From Bolinopsis microptera (taxonomy: Eukaryota > Ctenophora > Tentaculata > Lobata > Bolinopsidae): a stretch of DNA of 64,000 nucleotides. The stretch spans positions 14,773,118-14,837,117 of the forward strand of contig NC_087078.1 of assembly GCF_026151205.1 (NCBI RefSeq), written 5' to 3'. Shown one piece after another: positions 1-11,777 of this stretch (its first letter is position 1; each line of letters begins with the position of its first letter). The notes beneath the pieces were generated by a model. That model did no database searches, was not told the origin of the DNA, and was given only the letters and a program-made list of their open reading frames with translations. The position numbers and the translations under genes are program-made.

Positions 1-407
1 ATTTTTAGCCAATAAAAATTTTTTAGAATTTTGCTAATTAGTTAATTGATAATTATCCAATTAACTTATTATCTGACGTAAAAATTGTTTGAACAAAAGT
101 TTTTCTTCCTGATAATATGAACACACTCGATTGATCCGCAACATTTTACGATGTTCACAACTAAAGATATTCGACAAACAAAAAAGGTGGTAAAAAGTGG
201 TAAAGTGGCAAAAAGTGGCCTTAAGACAAGTGGAAAAGTTTGGAAAAGTTGGTCAGCCATAAAGGGCACCTAATGGGACTCAAAAACGTCAAAAAACCTC
301 TGAAAGCTTTGAGTGTCAGCAGATCGATTTTTTTAGACGGATCTGTCTGTACTAGACTGACCAATAGAAATTACGTTACAAAGATTGGATCGTAAAACTA
401 TTTATAG

Positions 408-460
408 TCGCAAATTTCTGTTATAACATCGCAAATTTCTGTTATAACAGAAATTTGCGA
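408..460. repeat. Perfect 32-bp palindrome with an extra half-copy
   Basis: Bases 429-460 read as a perfect inverted repeat with 16-bp arms and no loop (arm TCGCAAATTTCTGTTA). A third copy of the arm lies directly upstream at 408-423. Such a sequence can extrude as a cruciform; no function is inferred. Confidence 0.85.
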
Positions 461-1274
461 TATTAATCCCAAAATGATCCCAGCTGGTTCCTCGTCTGCT
501 CGTATCTGAGGCACAGCTGTATTGGTGCCGGTATAATAGACCATTAATTTGTTCGCAAGTTTTAAGTAGTAGACTAATCCGTTGTAGATCATGTGGGACG
601 TGGGTACGTGTTCAGCCCATGTGGGCACCCGGCACGTGTTCACCTTGGTTAATGAACACGCCCCAAGCTCGACAGACCAAATATTCCTAACACAGACTGC
701 TTTTATCAAATATAGTTACAGTACAATGATAACAAATTGAACTCAGTACTTTACTAGCAGACTGAACGGTCACAAAATACAAGCAGGTGTTGATAAAAGG
801 CACAACTAATTTCTGTTTACATGGATTATCCTAAGAAGTTGATTACAAAATAAGAAGTTGATACCACTAGCCAATCTAAGTTAACAGTGTGCGGCAGCGC
901 AGGTGTGATGATTTTCATAAATTTACTTTTAATTATATTCATTAGTCAGAAATGGTCGGCGACTAGATCCATTTCCTGCAATCTTCAAGACCTTCTATTA
1001 AAAAAATGTAATAGACAAACAAAAGCCAAAAGTTTAAATCAACTATTAGAGAATATTGAGTAAACGATGGTTGTATTGGTAAAGAAATGAAGAAATGACT
1101 GAATTTTACATAATTAGCCAAAACCCAAAAGTCATAAACCACCCCCCGTCTGAACTGATTATTGTAACAATGTAGTAATGCGTACAAATGCCCGGTGTAA
1201 TTAGTTCACAGTCATACCACAGAATGTGTAATTTTTATGCAACTGAGATTCGGGCTTCGAGTTTCAGTAAATTG

Positions 1275-1301
1275 CATTTATTGGTGCGACACCAATAAAT
1301 G
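1275..1301. repeat. 12-bp perfect hairpin with 3-nt loop
   Basis: CATTTATTGGTG, loop CGA, then its exact reverse complement. It does not match the histone mRNA 3' stem-loop and is not followed by a histone gene. Role unknown. Confidence 0.7.
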
Positions 1302-1708
1302 GTGGATTCCTACCAGAATTGAGTGCAGTATTGATGGTCTACAGTCTACAATTTTATAGAGTTATAGAGTGCCTCCTAGGCGATAGTTTAAAGTTTGAAT
1401 GCTTTAATGCAAACTACAAAACCTTTTAGTACAAAACCTTTTAGTACAAAGGGTACTCGTTCATACTTGTGTAACCCTTTGTAAATCGTAAATGATTTGG
1501 AATATTAAATGTTTTAATATGCTACTAGTACTGTTCCGTATTTAATAAAATAGATCATCACAACTCGTACAAAAGTGTTGGAGGAAATAAAAAATTCCGT
1601 TGAAGCCTAAGAGAAGATTCGGACATAAGATAGTTTAATTAATAAGTACCCAGAATGTATATTTTCTATCAATACTCGAACTTTAGTTTTATGGAGCTGA
1701 AATATTAG

Positions 1709-1858
1709 GGGGATTCGAGTTGGACCTATAAATTTGGAAGGGAACGGTCAGAGGGGTACGTAGAGTGGTTCTCGGTGGGTCTTTTTGATAAAATTGAGGG
1801 TACGCATCGTTGGTTTGGGGCTAGGCATTTGTTCATTTACAAAGGAAACCCCACCAAT
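1709..1858 (+). CDS. Candidate exon, N-terminal half of first Ig domain
   Basis: After a TTAG acceptor the frame stays open. It gives GYVEWFSVG, which fits Ig strand C with its Trp, followed by HLFIYKGNP, which fits strands C'-C''. A donor GTGCCA after 1858 would keep phase 0 into the next exon, which supplies the E-F strands and the second Cys. The donor is weak and a better-looking GTAAAG at 1871 breaks phase, so the right edge is uncertain. Confidence 0.4.
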
Positions 1859-4800
1859 GTGCCATTACGTAAAGTCATACTTGTTGATTCGATAGCACTA
1901 GAATGCTCAACAGTTGTTGTCCGTTTTAATTTCACCGTATCAGAACCACTAATACTGCATTTTCTAGATGACAAAAGAGGAAAAGGACCTGTTTGTGGAG
2001 TACAAATTGTCAGTATCGAGTGTAACGGAAGAAGATATGGGACCGTACCACTGTAAGGTGGAGTACCCGCAGGGCGATCAAATATCTCAACCTGCTTACC
2101 TTCAAATAAGAGGTTAGAGTAGCAACTTTCTTATCCCACTCACATTTCACTATTTCACTCACATTTCACTTTATCACTGTCATCTCATGCTGTGATATAT
2201 TTCACACGCTCTCACTTACTGACCAATAAAACCTTTTTTCATATTCAGTGCAATTCCTGATTGATCGATCCTTTTTAATTTTATCGCTTTTGCAAGCAAA
2301 TTAGCAAGTCGGACTGGTCACCAATCAGCTATACATATCAGTTTATTACAACCGCCCCACTTCACACATTAATATATTGGATAGGTTGCGGTGCTGAGCT
2401 TGTTCTCTTTCCGATTGTTGCTTTTTGCTTACTCCACTGCTGACAGACCCAACAACTTTCACATCTCTCCCATCTTCACTTCTCTCCCAGCTTCACCATT
2501 CACCATAGTGACCAGCATCTCTAGATTTCGTGTCATCACGAAACGCTCAACTTCAACTCATATTCATCACATGTGGTTGATCCCTTAATCGTTATATTAT
2601 TCTTGTCAAGTTCAAACACTAGTACTCCTCACATCTTTAATATCTTTTCAACTAACCGTGTCTTCCTCTACCAGAACCAGCGCAGATAACTCTGATAGTA
2701 GCAACTGGTGGAGACAAAGCAGGAGAGAGTATAGAGCTGCTCTGTCAGGCCTCAGGAGTTCCCAAACCAACCATCACCTGGAGACGGTCAGGCAAGGAGT
2801 TCCCTAGCGACGAAACAAGTTCAGTAGTAACGATATACAACGAGCCGGGAAGTAGTCTGGTGCTGATAAACATCACTACCAGTGATGATCAGGGTATATA
2901 CTCCTGTGTTGCTAGCAATGGTGTCGGGGAACCTGTTATCATGGAAACTGAACTCGTACTTGGTGAGTCCTGTCAACTGATCCTTACTACACACTTAGCT
3001 GGCCGCCTGGTTCTTTAACGTTTCTGGATTACATTGTTCTTTTTAATTGATGTAAACCTAAAGTAACCTAAAGTAAGTAAACTAGGTATAAGCTAAATTT
3101 AAGCTAGATGCATTCTATCTTGTAATCATGATTCATGACCCCCCGTTTTCAGAGTCAGCAGTAAAAGTAGTGACAGTAGCAAGTGCCAGCAGTCTGCTAG
3201 TATTTATAATAGCAGTCTGCACGGCTGTCATGTTGTTCGCACTCTACCGGAGGAGGAAGCGGAAGAACGCGCTCCACCCAGAAGAAGATAAGATACCACC
3301 TCCAACTCCTGTAGAAGATTCAGAGCGAGACCTTGAGAACCACGTCTACGATAACGAGGCGTAAGTTTTATTTATAATATCCCTGGCACACTGCACGTGC
3401 ACGTGCACCAGCGCGTGCACGCGTATCCCACTTTATAGCTGTTCGTGTCGTACCGTGATTCGTGTTGTCACAGTTCGTATCTAATTAAAGCATCTGATCG
3501 ATTAGTTATCCCTAATGGGTATACGCTGATTGCAACCTTTTTGTCAAATTCGCTCTATAATTAGATAATTGTCTGTGGTTCGAGAAAGATCAGTCTGGGG
3601 GCGACCCAATTTTTTGATCTTTCCAGCACCATTTCCCGAATATTCGCAAAACTTACTTTAGTCAAGGATCTGACGACATTCCCGTCTATATAACTTCCGC
3701 CCCGGGGTTTGAGACTTGGAATACCTCAAGGGCCCCATTAGAAACAAAGTGTCGACTCGCGACTCGCGAGAGCATAAAAATAGGGTTCCGCCTAATAACT
3801 CAACAACCTGACGCCTGAGAACTTTGAAACCACGTTTTACCCCACTCAATGTGATGATTGTGAACATTTTGCTGCCCGAGTTTTGCTCCTAACTTCAATT
3901 GGAAGCTGAGTTATTTTGATTTTAAGTGTCGACTCGCGACTCGCGAGAGCATAAAAATAGGGTTCCGCCTAATAACTCAACAACCTGACGTCTGAGGACT
4001 TTGAAACTACGTTCTATCCCACTCAATGTGATGATTCTGAACATTTTTATGCCCAAGTTTAGTTCCTAACTCTAATCAGAAGCCGAGTTATTTTGATTTT
4101 AAGTGTCGACTCGCGACTCGCGAGAGCGTAAATATTATGGTGTGGGCCTAATAACTCAACAACCTGACGTCTGAGGACTTTGAAACTACGTTGTACCCCA
4201 CTCAATGTGATGATTGTGAACATTTTGCTGCCCGAGTTTTGCTCCTAACTTCAATTGAAAGCTGAGTTATTTTGATTTTAAGCGCTGCAATCGCTACCCG
4301 CGAGAGCGTAAAAACAGGTTGGGGCCTAATAACTCAACAACCTGACATCTGAGGACTTTGAAATTGTGGTCTACCCTACTTAATGTGATGATTCTGAACA
4401 TTTTAATGCCCAGGATGAGCACGTAGCGCAATCAGAAGCCGAGATATCTCGTATTTAGTGTGAAAATCACGACTCGCGAGGGTAAATAAGGGTGTGGTCA
4501 CATAACTCAACAACCCGATGTCTGTTGACTTTAAAATTATGCTCTACCCCCCTGAATGTGATGATTCTGAACAACTTTGAAGCCAAGCTGAGCTTCTAAT
4601 TCCAATTAGAAGCGGAGTTATTTTGATTCTAAAGTTGCAAAAGCGCCAAAAAAGGGCGTGGTCAATTGCGCAAAACTGCCCCATAGCCAAAATTTCTACC
4701 CAAGCCAAATTTGTTTCTAATGGGGCCCTTGAGGTATTCCAAGTCTCAAACCCCGGGGCGGAAGTTATATAGACGGGAATGTCGTCAGATCCATGACTAC

Positions 4801-7800
4801 TTGTCAAAAGTTTAAAAATTGGGTCTCCTGCAAGATGGTTACAGCAAGTGTTAATGTGCCAACCTCTAGATACCAGGTAGCCGGAACCAGCAATGAACCT
4901 CCTCCAGTTCGTATCTATCCTTTCAGAGCCATGTCTAGCTCCGCCCATCAGTAACTCTATAGTCGGGGCTGCATTATAGTTATATCCTTCATTATTTGTT
5001 TAGCTATAAGAGAAGCATGTATTTGAGATTAATATTTAGTTTTTAGCATTTGAATTTTAAAACTTAATTTTATGTAGAATCTACATTGTACTATTGTAGA
5101 TGGTTTATTTGACAATTGATATGAAGTAAATTCCGAGATATAATTATAATATTGGACTATTTTATAACTGCCGTATATACACATATAACAGTTATATTAA
5201 ACTTTGTGACCGGTTTATCTGATCTCTCTTCAGTTTAAACATACGTTTAGATATAGGAATTCTCATGCTCTTTCTAGAACTTAGTTCTCTTAAAACCTCC
5301 TCTTTTTGAAGTAAGCCCCAAACTGACATCCTTTTCATGTATCTTTTAGCGCACATCCTTACGAACTTTACCATAACAAGCTGAAAACGCGTTTGCAGCT
5401 TATCTCTTTGTTAAAATATTTCTTTGATCCTACAAAACAACTTCAAGCTAAATTCTTTTCATAACAAGCTAAGTACTTTGAATTCTATGAAGTAGAGAAG
5501 AGTTGAACTAGAATCCTGCAAGCACCGCATCTCCTTCTTATCCCGTGCTCGTGAAGCACTGTTTAAACGTTAACCACGTGCAGTGCGCGTATGTCACGTG
5601 CAATGTACGTGGTCCGTATATAACACGTGCTGTGACGTGGCTTGTACTGCACGTGCACGTGCTACCACACGTGCACATCCAGTGCCCGTGCAGTGACGAG
5701 CCCGTCGAGTTTTAAAACGGAACTTCATACCATATTCCGGGCTAACAAGTAGATCTGCCTGCAGGATTCGACCGCCAGTACAGTTTGCGCTCACTAAAGC
5801 TTCTGCTAAAATTCATAGATGAAAAGAAAGAACATTTTAAGTAATTAGGTCAAGATCACAATGCGAAATATTAAACTCATTCAAGGACAGTGAACAGACG
5901 AAAGTGAATTGAAGAATTTTTAACAGTTTTTATTTGAGTTGTATTAACGGCTATTATATATCAGATTTGCATGAATGAATGTGTACGAAGAATTTGCTCA
6001 AAATTTTAATTGATTTTGCGATAAAACTACTACACAATCAATTTAAAAGTTTTATAACGAAAATTTTAAGGAGAACTCTTTAATTTCTTTACTTCTCATT
6101 GGATTTTAATAGAGTGCTAAAAAATTAAGATTTATTTTAATCCATCATGGTTTGTTAAATCATTTGTCAGATTTGCCAAGAAAATTTTATTATTTCATTA
6201 ACCACTGTGTTATTTGTTTAGATACACTGATTTATTGTTAATTAGCTGATATCCTAATTTATAACGGAGTAACTAACTGGCATGTCAGCAGCTGTGTGTA
6301 ATAAGTCAGCATTTAAATCTGGGTTGTACTCAATTATCAGTAAAATGGTAATTTGTCTTCGGGTCATTAATCGGGTGGATGGTAATGATGAGAAATCCTG
6401 ACGGTGCAACAATCGGTAAGTTTCCTCGGAGCTTGGTCCTTTTCTTCTTCTTCTCCCAACTTAACGTACTCCTTAATATACAACTTTTTCGACACTACTC
6501 TTATTTTATGTGTTTAATCTCTTGACCATCCTGGATTTTGGGTTCTAGCTATTGAATCTGGAAAATACTGTATTTTATTTTACCTATCATGTATAGATTC
6601 TCCCCTTTTTTTGGGTTCTTCTTTACACTTTCTTGTGTGAAAATTATGTAATTTAATAGATTAAATAGATTTATGTGTAATTTCTGTGATTCTGTTCTAG
6701 CTCTTACATGTTTATTTCTGTGATTCTATGAATATTCTATGCATGGTAACTGCTAAATATATAAACTGAAATGAAGTTGCAAGTTTCATTACCATTTCGT
6801 TACAACTTCCGGCACTTCCTGAACTTTCTTCAGATTATTACACTTATTTTTCCAGGTCCATATTCGGAGAAGTTAAATCGTGTGAGGACGAAGATATGGA
6901 CTACGAGAGGTGTGTATTTTATTTTTTGATTATACATATTGAATATGATAATATATTTTCTTAATTATACAGTTGTTATTTTCTGGTTGAGGGAGTTCAT
7001 TTCTCTGTCTCATCACATAATATGCAAAATCTGTCAAATGACAATCAACATCACTTCACTCATTTCAAATTTCGAAATTCATTTCATTATAAAGTTTCTT
7101 CATTAAATCTTTAAACGAACCAATACCATCCCTTATATCCAGGCACGATGTAATCTACACTCCCAAGAAGCTGAGGATGGCATCATATCACACCCTCTCC
7201 CATGAGCACCCCTCACCCAACTCTGTCACTTCACCTTTCAGCTATACCCTCTCCCATGAGCATACTTCACCTCACTACGCCCTCTCGCGTGAACACCCTT
7301 CACCCATCACACCTCTTCAGCCTTTCTCTCGTGAACACCCTTCACCCATCACACCTCTTCAGCCTTTCTCTCGTGAACACCCTTCACCCATCACACCTCT
7401 TCAGCTTTTCTCTCGTGAACACCCTTCACCCATCACACCTCTTCAGCTTTTCTCTCGTGAACACCCTTCACCCATCACACCTCTTCAACCTTTCTCTCGT
7501 GAACACCCTTCACCCATCACACCTCTTCAACCTTTCTCTCGTGAACACCCTTCACCCATCACACCTCTTCAACCTTTCTCTCGTGAACACCCTTCACCCA
7601 TCACACCTCTTCAACCTTTCTGTCAAGAACACCTATCACCGATCATATCTGTCCAACCTTTCAGAGCCACAATCAAGTAACTAACTAATTCCACTTCTAC
7701 TACAATTATCTGATTATACCCTGCAACAGCTCACCCACGAAGTTACTAAATCGATATTCACTACCAATATTATCAAACCATTCACCAATCGAGTTTAAAA

Positions 7801-9939
7801 GATATTTAACTAGATAAACACACGCTTGACGCATCTAGTGCGCACGCCACACCTACCACATTATAACACGACACTTAATTTCAGTGGTATAGAATGTGAT
7901 GACGATATCCCGACTGTGGAACCACCAGATGAGAATCCTGCTCTATTCCTGATGCCGGATAGAACTAGTAAAGAACTTCCCCCTCTCAACAGAGTTCCCT
8001 CAGGTAAGACTTCGATCATCACAGATTGGTTGTAAATATGGTTCTATCTTTACTGTCACCAAGATGGAGCCAACACCCAACTTCGACCACTGTTAACTTC
8101 GACCGAAGTTGGTTTGCGTGGTTACAGTAACTTGGTTTTTTCCATATATATGAACTCTGATATTAAATACAATAAGAATTTTGGGCATTTATAGAAAATG
8201 TTGGTTTCACCGACAAATAGCATGTGTTTAATTGTCTCGTACAATAGTATTATCACCGCAAATAGCATGTGTTTAATTTGTCTCGTACAATAATATTATC
8301 ACCACAAATGACACATCCTCTGCTACTCCAGCCTCCTTGAATGAGAACCCCATATTCTCTGTACCGAAAGTTTCCAGCCGGAACAACCAGCTTCCTTCAC
8401 TGGACAGAACCAGAAACCTTCCTCCTCTCCCCTCAAGTATCTACGAGAACGAGTTCAACATCAACAGTGACAGTTCAGGTACTGGGAAGACACTGTCATC
8501 AGTAATACTGTCATCAGTAATACTGTCATCAGTAACACGTCATCAGCAACACTGTCATCATTAACACTGTCATCATTAACACTGTCATCAGTAACACTGT
8601 CATCAGTAACACTGTCATCAGTAACACTGTCATCAGTAACACTGTCATCAGTAACACTGTCATCAGTAACACGTCATCAGCATTACTGATGACAGTGTTA
8701 CTGATGACAGTGTTACTGATTCAGTAACACTGTCATCAGCAACCCTCAATGAGTGTCACTCATGTCAGTAACACTGTCATCAGTTATACTGTCATCAGTA
8801 ACACGTCATCAGTAACACTCACTTTCACGCTATCATCAGCAATACTGTCATCATCAACACTGTCATCATTAACGCTGTCATCAGCAACACTCATAAGTAA
8901 CACTCACTTTCACACTATCCTCTGCAATACTGTCATCAGTAACACTGTCGTCAGTAACACTGTCATCAGTAACACTGTCATCAGTAACACTGTCATCAGT
9001 ATTACTGATGACAGTGTTACTGATGACAGTGTTACTGATTCAGTAACACTGTCATCAGCAACCCTCAATGAGTGTCACTCATGTCAGTAACACTGTCATC
9101 AGTTATACTGTCATCAGTAACACGTCATCAGTAACACTCACTTTCACGCTATCATCAGCAATACTGTCATCATCAACATTGTCATCATTAACGCTGTCAT
9201 CAGCAACATTACCATTAACACTCACTTTCACGTTGTTATCAGTTTTGTCTGTAGCAAACAATCCTGGATAAAATTATAAATGTTGTCAATTTTCAACGGT
9301 TGCTTTTGTTCTCTAATATTTCCCAGCGTATTGAGAAATGTTAGTTACAATACAAGTCCTGAAACTAGCTAACTAACTAAGTAACTATCATTTGTTCAGG
9401 TTACTCTCAAAAAGCAGGTCTGATCGAGGATGATGAGAGAACTATCGGGCTAATCCCAAACCATTTTAATGAACCGTGGGATAGCTCCTCCCCCTGCCCT
9501 AGCGTGAGTTATATCATCAGTAATATCATCAGTAATATCATCAGTAATATCATCAGTAATATCACCAGTAATATCATCAGTAATATCATCAGTGTCTGTG
9601 TGTTAACCAGCATGAGTAATCATGCTCAATTAGTGACCATTTTAAGAATTAGAGCACAGTTTTTGTTCCGGGACAGTTTTTTTTGGGACAGTTCTTGTAG
9701 GGACAATTTCAACAAAGTAGAGAACCTTGGTCGATGATATTGAACTATTGTTGGAATAATATAAATATTCACATTCCTTTCTCTGACAGGGTTACATGAG
9801 CGGAACGGATCTGACGAGCAGTGGTGGTCTCCCCGCTGTAGACGAGAGAACTGAGCCAACGAGACGACTCTCACTGCTGGCCTCAACTAATAATGTTAGA
9901 GAAAGTCCTGACCCACACGTGCCGTCTAATTTTGATTGA
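1709..9939 (+). CDS. Immunoglobulin-superfamily single-pass membrane receptor (multi-exon)
   Basis: Exons read by splice site and phase: candidate 1709-1858, then 1968-2112, 2675-2962, 3153-3360, 6856-6909, 7143-7676, 7885-8003, 8332-8478, 9400-9503 and 9790-9939, ending at TGA 9937-9939. Every junction from 1968 on keeps phase, and those nine exons total 1749 bp, exactly 583 codons. The product has an Ig domain ending in a GPYHC motif, an I-set Ig domain, one membrane helix followed by RRRKRK, and a long cytoplasmic tail with a 14-residue repeat, proline-rich stretches and acidic patches. No kinase or phosphatase domain is seen. Two tail tyrosines sit in YDN and YEN, which fit the YxN type bound by Grb2-like SH2 domains (inference). 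The signal peptide and first Cys must lie in exons upstream of 1709. A receptor or adhesion role is likely; ligand unknown. Confidence 0.8.
2675..2962 (+). CDS. Exon encoding one complete I-set Ig domain
   Basis: The 288-bp exon, phase 1 to phase 1, encodes one whole domain. It shows the B-strand Cys in ELLCQASG, the C-strand Trp in ITWRRSG and the F-strand motif DQGIYSCVASNG. One symmetrical exon per domain is usual for I-set proteins. Acceptor CTACCAG and donor GGTGAG are both good. Confidence 0.9.
3153..3360 (+). CDS. Transmembrane and juxtamembrane exon of the Ig receptor
   Basis: A hydrophobic run of about 24 residues (centre SLLVFIIAVCTAVMLFAL) is followed at once by a basic stop-transfer cluster, RRRKRK, so the C-terminus is cytoplasmic. 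The exon then gives a PPPTP stretch and ends in HVYDNEA, with a YxN tyrosine motif. The donor GTAAGT at 3361 is perfect. Confidence 0.88.
3608..4829. mobile_element. Foldback element with long inverted ends and a tandem core
   Basis: Bases 3608-3747 are repeated in reverse complement at about 4707-4829. Both ends carry a CCCAATTTT border, and the inner 85 bp or so (for example GATCTGACGACATTCCCGTC) are almost exact. Between the arms lie five 177-bp tandem units. No transposase frame exists, so it is non-autonomous. It sits in the receptor intron 3361-6855. No target-site duplication could be fixed because the outer arm ends are diverged. Confidence 0.75.
3749..4640. repeat. 177-bp tandem repeat, five units, inside the foldback element
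   Basis: Units start near 3749, 3926, 4103, 4282 and 4458. The first three begin GTGTCGACTCGCGACTCGCG and all share AATAACTCAACAACC and AATGTGATGATT. The last two units are more diverged and have lost the leading SalI-like motif. Confidence 0.85.
5574..5705. promoter_or_regulatory. Cluster of CACGTG palindromes (E-box-like)
   Basis: At least six CACGTG hexamers occur within about 130 bp of the receptor's large intron, with several TACGTG/GACGTG variants and another short cluster at 3395-3420. CACGTG is the core site of Myc/USF/CLOCK-type bHLH factors. An enhancer is possible, but a simple purine-pyrimidine repeat is an equally good reading. Confidence 0.3.
7143..7676 (+). CDS. Tail exon made mostly of a 14-residue coding minisatellite
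   Basis: The frame enters in phase 2 and leaves in phase 2 at donor GTAACT, so the 534-bp exon can be included or skipped without shifting the reading frame. After RHDVIYTPKK and two loose SHEH units come eight near-identical 42-bp units (7284-7619) encoding SREHPSPITPLQPF, then a diverged ninth. Differences between units are synonymous CAG/CAA changes or Pro/Leu at one site, which points to recent expansion. Ser-Pro and Thr-Pro dipeptides recur in each unit and could be sites for proline-directed kinases (inference). Confidence 0.72.
8490..9270. repeat. 15-bp intronic minisatellite with inverted blocks and a 320-bp duplication
   Basis: The intron 8479-9399 is filled with CACTGTCATCAGTAA units and variants. 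Twice, near 8683-8740 and 9003-9060, the orientation flips (TTACTGATGACAGTG) and then flips back across a TTACTGATTCAGTAA palindrome. The whole block 8683-8890 recurs at about 9003-9200. Open frames over it are products of the 15-bp period. Confidence 0.9.
9510..9592. repeat. 12-bp ATATCATCAGTA tandem repeat
   Basis: About seven units of a 12-bp motif follow directly after the donor at 9504 in the last receptor intron. The ATCATCAGTA core resembles the 15-bp minisatellite of the preceding intron, so the two may share an origin. Confidence 0.9.
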
Positions 9940-10861
9940 GAACAGCCTGCTAAAGGTTACAGTTCAGACTGGTAATAAAAGCCGATTCATAGATCCTGAG
10001 ATGTAGAGTCTGAGATGCATTTTTATTTTTCAGATGAGAAAGAAAAATATTGGACAACAATTTTTTTAATACTGTAAATAGTGATACTCTCAAAAGCAGT
10101 AATGAGTAATATGTATACTGAGACTGGATTATGTTGATTAAGACTGGATGCGGTTTTTAAAGAATTTATATATAGAAGTAGATTTCACAGTGCACTTTTC
10201 AGCAAAAATACATTGGACGGGTATTGACTTTTTTGATACTAAAACTGTTATGATTTAAATTATTATTATTGGACGTTAGTTTTCTGACCATTGGTGATGA
10301 TTACTGCATAATAGTTATTTTTCTAGGCCGGTTTTATTTTTTCTGTCTCAAAATTTTGAGATAGCAGACACTTAATTTATTTTTGACAAGTTCACAAAAT
10401 TTTGTAAGTAAGAAATTAACACGTTTTGTATTTGTAGATATTTGTAGATACACGCCATCTAGTATGATAAATTGGCACAACCGAATCATATTATTGAGCC
10501 ATTAGGACTTGTGATTTTAAAATTTTCCGAGGCATCAGTATTTGTATCAAACTTACATTATTTGTTATTTATCACTTCTTATTTTGTATTGTTGCTAAAT
10601 TGTGATTATGAAAGTTTGATAACATATTTGAGAAAATGCGTTTGTTTTGTACTAAAGGAACCATACATAATAGATAGGAATCATCCAAGAATTTTGTGCA
10701 CCACTTTTGAATTTGAATCACATAGCAAATAACCGGTAAGATAACAATATAATTTCAAGGCATTGTTTTCGTTGGCAAACTCATAAACGGAAACCCGATT
10801 ACAGCCGAGAAATATTTACTACTGACCGAGAAATATATACTACTGACTAACTCCCGGAAGC
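9940..10861. other. 3' UTR and intergenic stretch of the Ig receptor
   Basis: An AATAAA lies at 9974-9979, 35 bp past the stop, and could serve polyadenylation. The remainder is AT-rich with no coding signal. A 261-bp frame at 10472 is composed of low-complexity codons and was not accepted. Confidence 0.5.
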
Positions 10862-11777
10862 CCTTTTTTTTTCTTTTTTTTTTTTTTAATATTTTTTTTT
10901 CTCTTTTTTTAAATGAGGAACCTGCCAAACCCCAGGACACCAGGAGGATACCACCGGCAAAGCGGCTAATAATACCCTCCGGTCTGTGTTGTACCGAAGA
11001 AGCTGAGTTAATCGATCATGACTCCGCTTACCAGCCAAGAGGGAAAATCTGAGCGGCACCAAGGGTTCAGAGAGTGTCATTTCAGCTTCTCCGGTGCTGG
11101 ATGCCCTGGGGTTTCACATGCGCCGTAGCAAAATAAATATAAAAACACACGCACACAATTTTTTATTCTTTTAGATAAAACGTCGAATAAAGTCAGTGGA
11201 TATAGAGTAAAAAACTGCACATAAGATGGAGAGAAAAAGGAGAGATACTACAGGTTTTAAATGTGACTCTATATCAATACTAGTAGTGGAGATAACTCCA
11301 CTGGCTACAACTTGTGAAATAAAGGGTTAAGGTAAGGCACGGCTGTAATTTCGAGAAAATAATTAAACAAGAGTGTATAGTGGATCCAGAACTTTGGGTA
11401 TAAAATGGTCATCAAGGTATAACGTCTTTAAGGCACCGTATAATATCCGGTTTTTCACCTAATAAGAAAAGCTTAAGATGTTTAAGATATCGCTCCCAGA
11501 ATAGGGGTTCCTTGTTCTGGAAACTCCTTCCAATAAACCAACAGCAAACCGAATTTATGAAGTTAACACTTTTATCTCTGTGATTTAAGCAAATCAAATA
11601 GTGGCGATATGGGTCGTCATAATTTGCGTCAATATTCGATCTAATAAACAGATTTACTCCCTGTAGGAAAGAGCTTGTGGCTGGACAGTCAATAAATATG
11701 TGCCCTTTACTGGCAGTGTTCAAGTTCAACCTGCCATGCACCAGTTTGAAAAATTCAAGATCGTAAATGTAGAGCAA
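10862..11777 (-). mobile_element. 5'-truncated LINE end: ORF2 C-terminus, 3' UTR, poly(A)
   Basis: Read on the minus strand, 11777-11412 gives a 121-residue frame with a HIFIDCP motif followed by a helical tail holding WFIGRSFQNKEP. This layout fits the zinc-knuckle C-terminus of L1/Tx1-like and R1-like ORF2 proteins. It is followed by about 500 bp of untranslated sequence and a long T-rich run on the + strand (10862-10912), that is, a poly(A) tail on the minus strand. The rest of ORF2 is missing. The clade is not certain. Confidence 0.55.

Larger units (their letters stand above)
1..1708. other. No gene recognised upstream of the Ig receptor
   Basis: No open frame here looks protein-like. 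The longest, on the minus strand at 398-709, runs through a palindrome and ends in a repeated low-complexity peptide. The stretch may be intergenic or may hold earlier introns of the receptor that starts by 1709. It carries two clean inverted repeats, listed separately, and a short direct duplication near 1415-1450. Confidence 0.5.

Noticed and set aside
398-709. Minus-strand 103-codon frame
   Set aside because: Its end runs through the palindrome at 408-460 and no domain or splice support exists.
7202-7684. Second long frame across the 42-bp repeat (STPHPTLSLH...)
   Set aside because: It exists only because 42 is a multiple of three; the other frame fits the splice phases of the receptor.
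8490-9270. A CRISPR-like array in the intronic repeats and the 61-64 kb array
   Set aside because: Repeats are adjacent with no unique spacers and the genome is animal.
9504-9737. 77-codon + frame after the ATATCATCAGTA repeat
   Set aside because: It starts in a microsatellite inside the last receptor intron and ignores the good donor at 9504.
10472-10732. 86-codon frame after the receptor gene
   Set aside because: AT-rich codon mix with no motif, probably chance.
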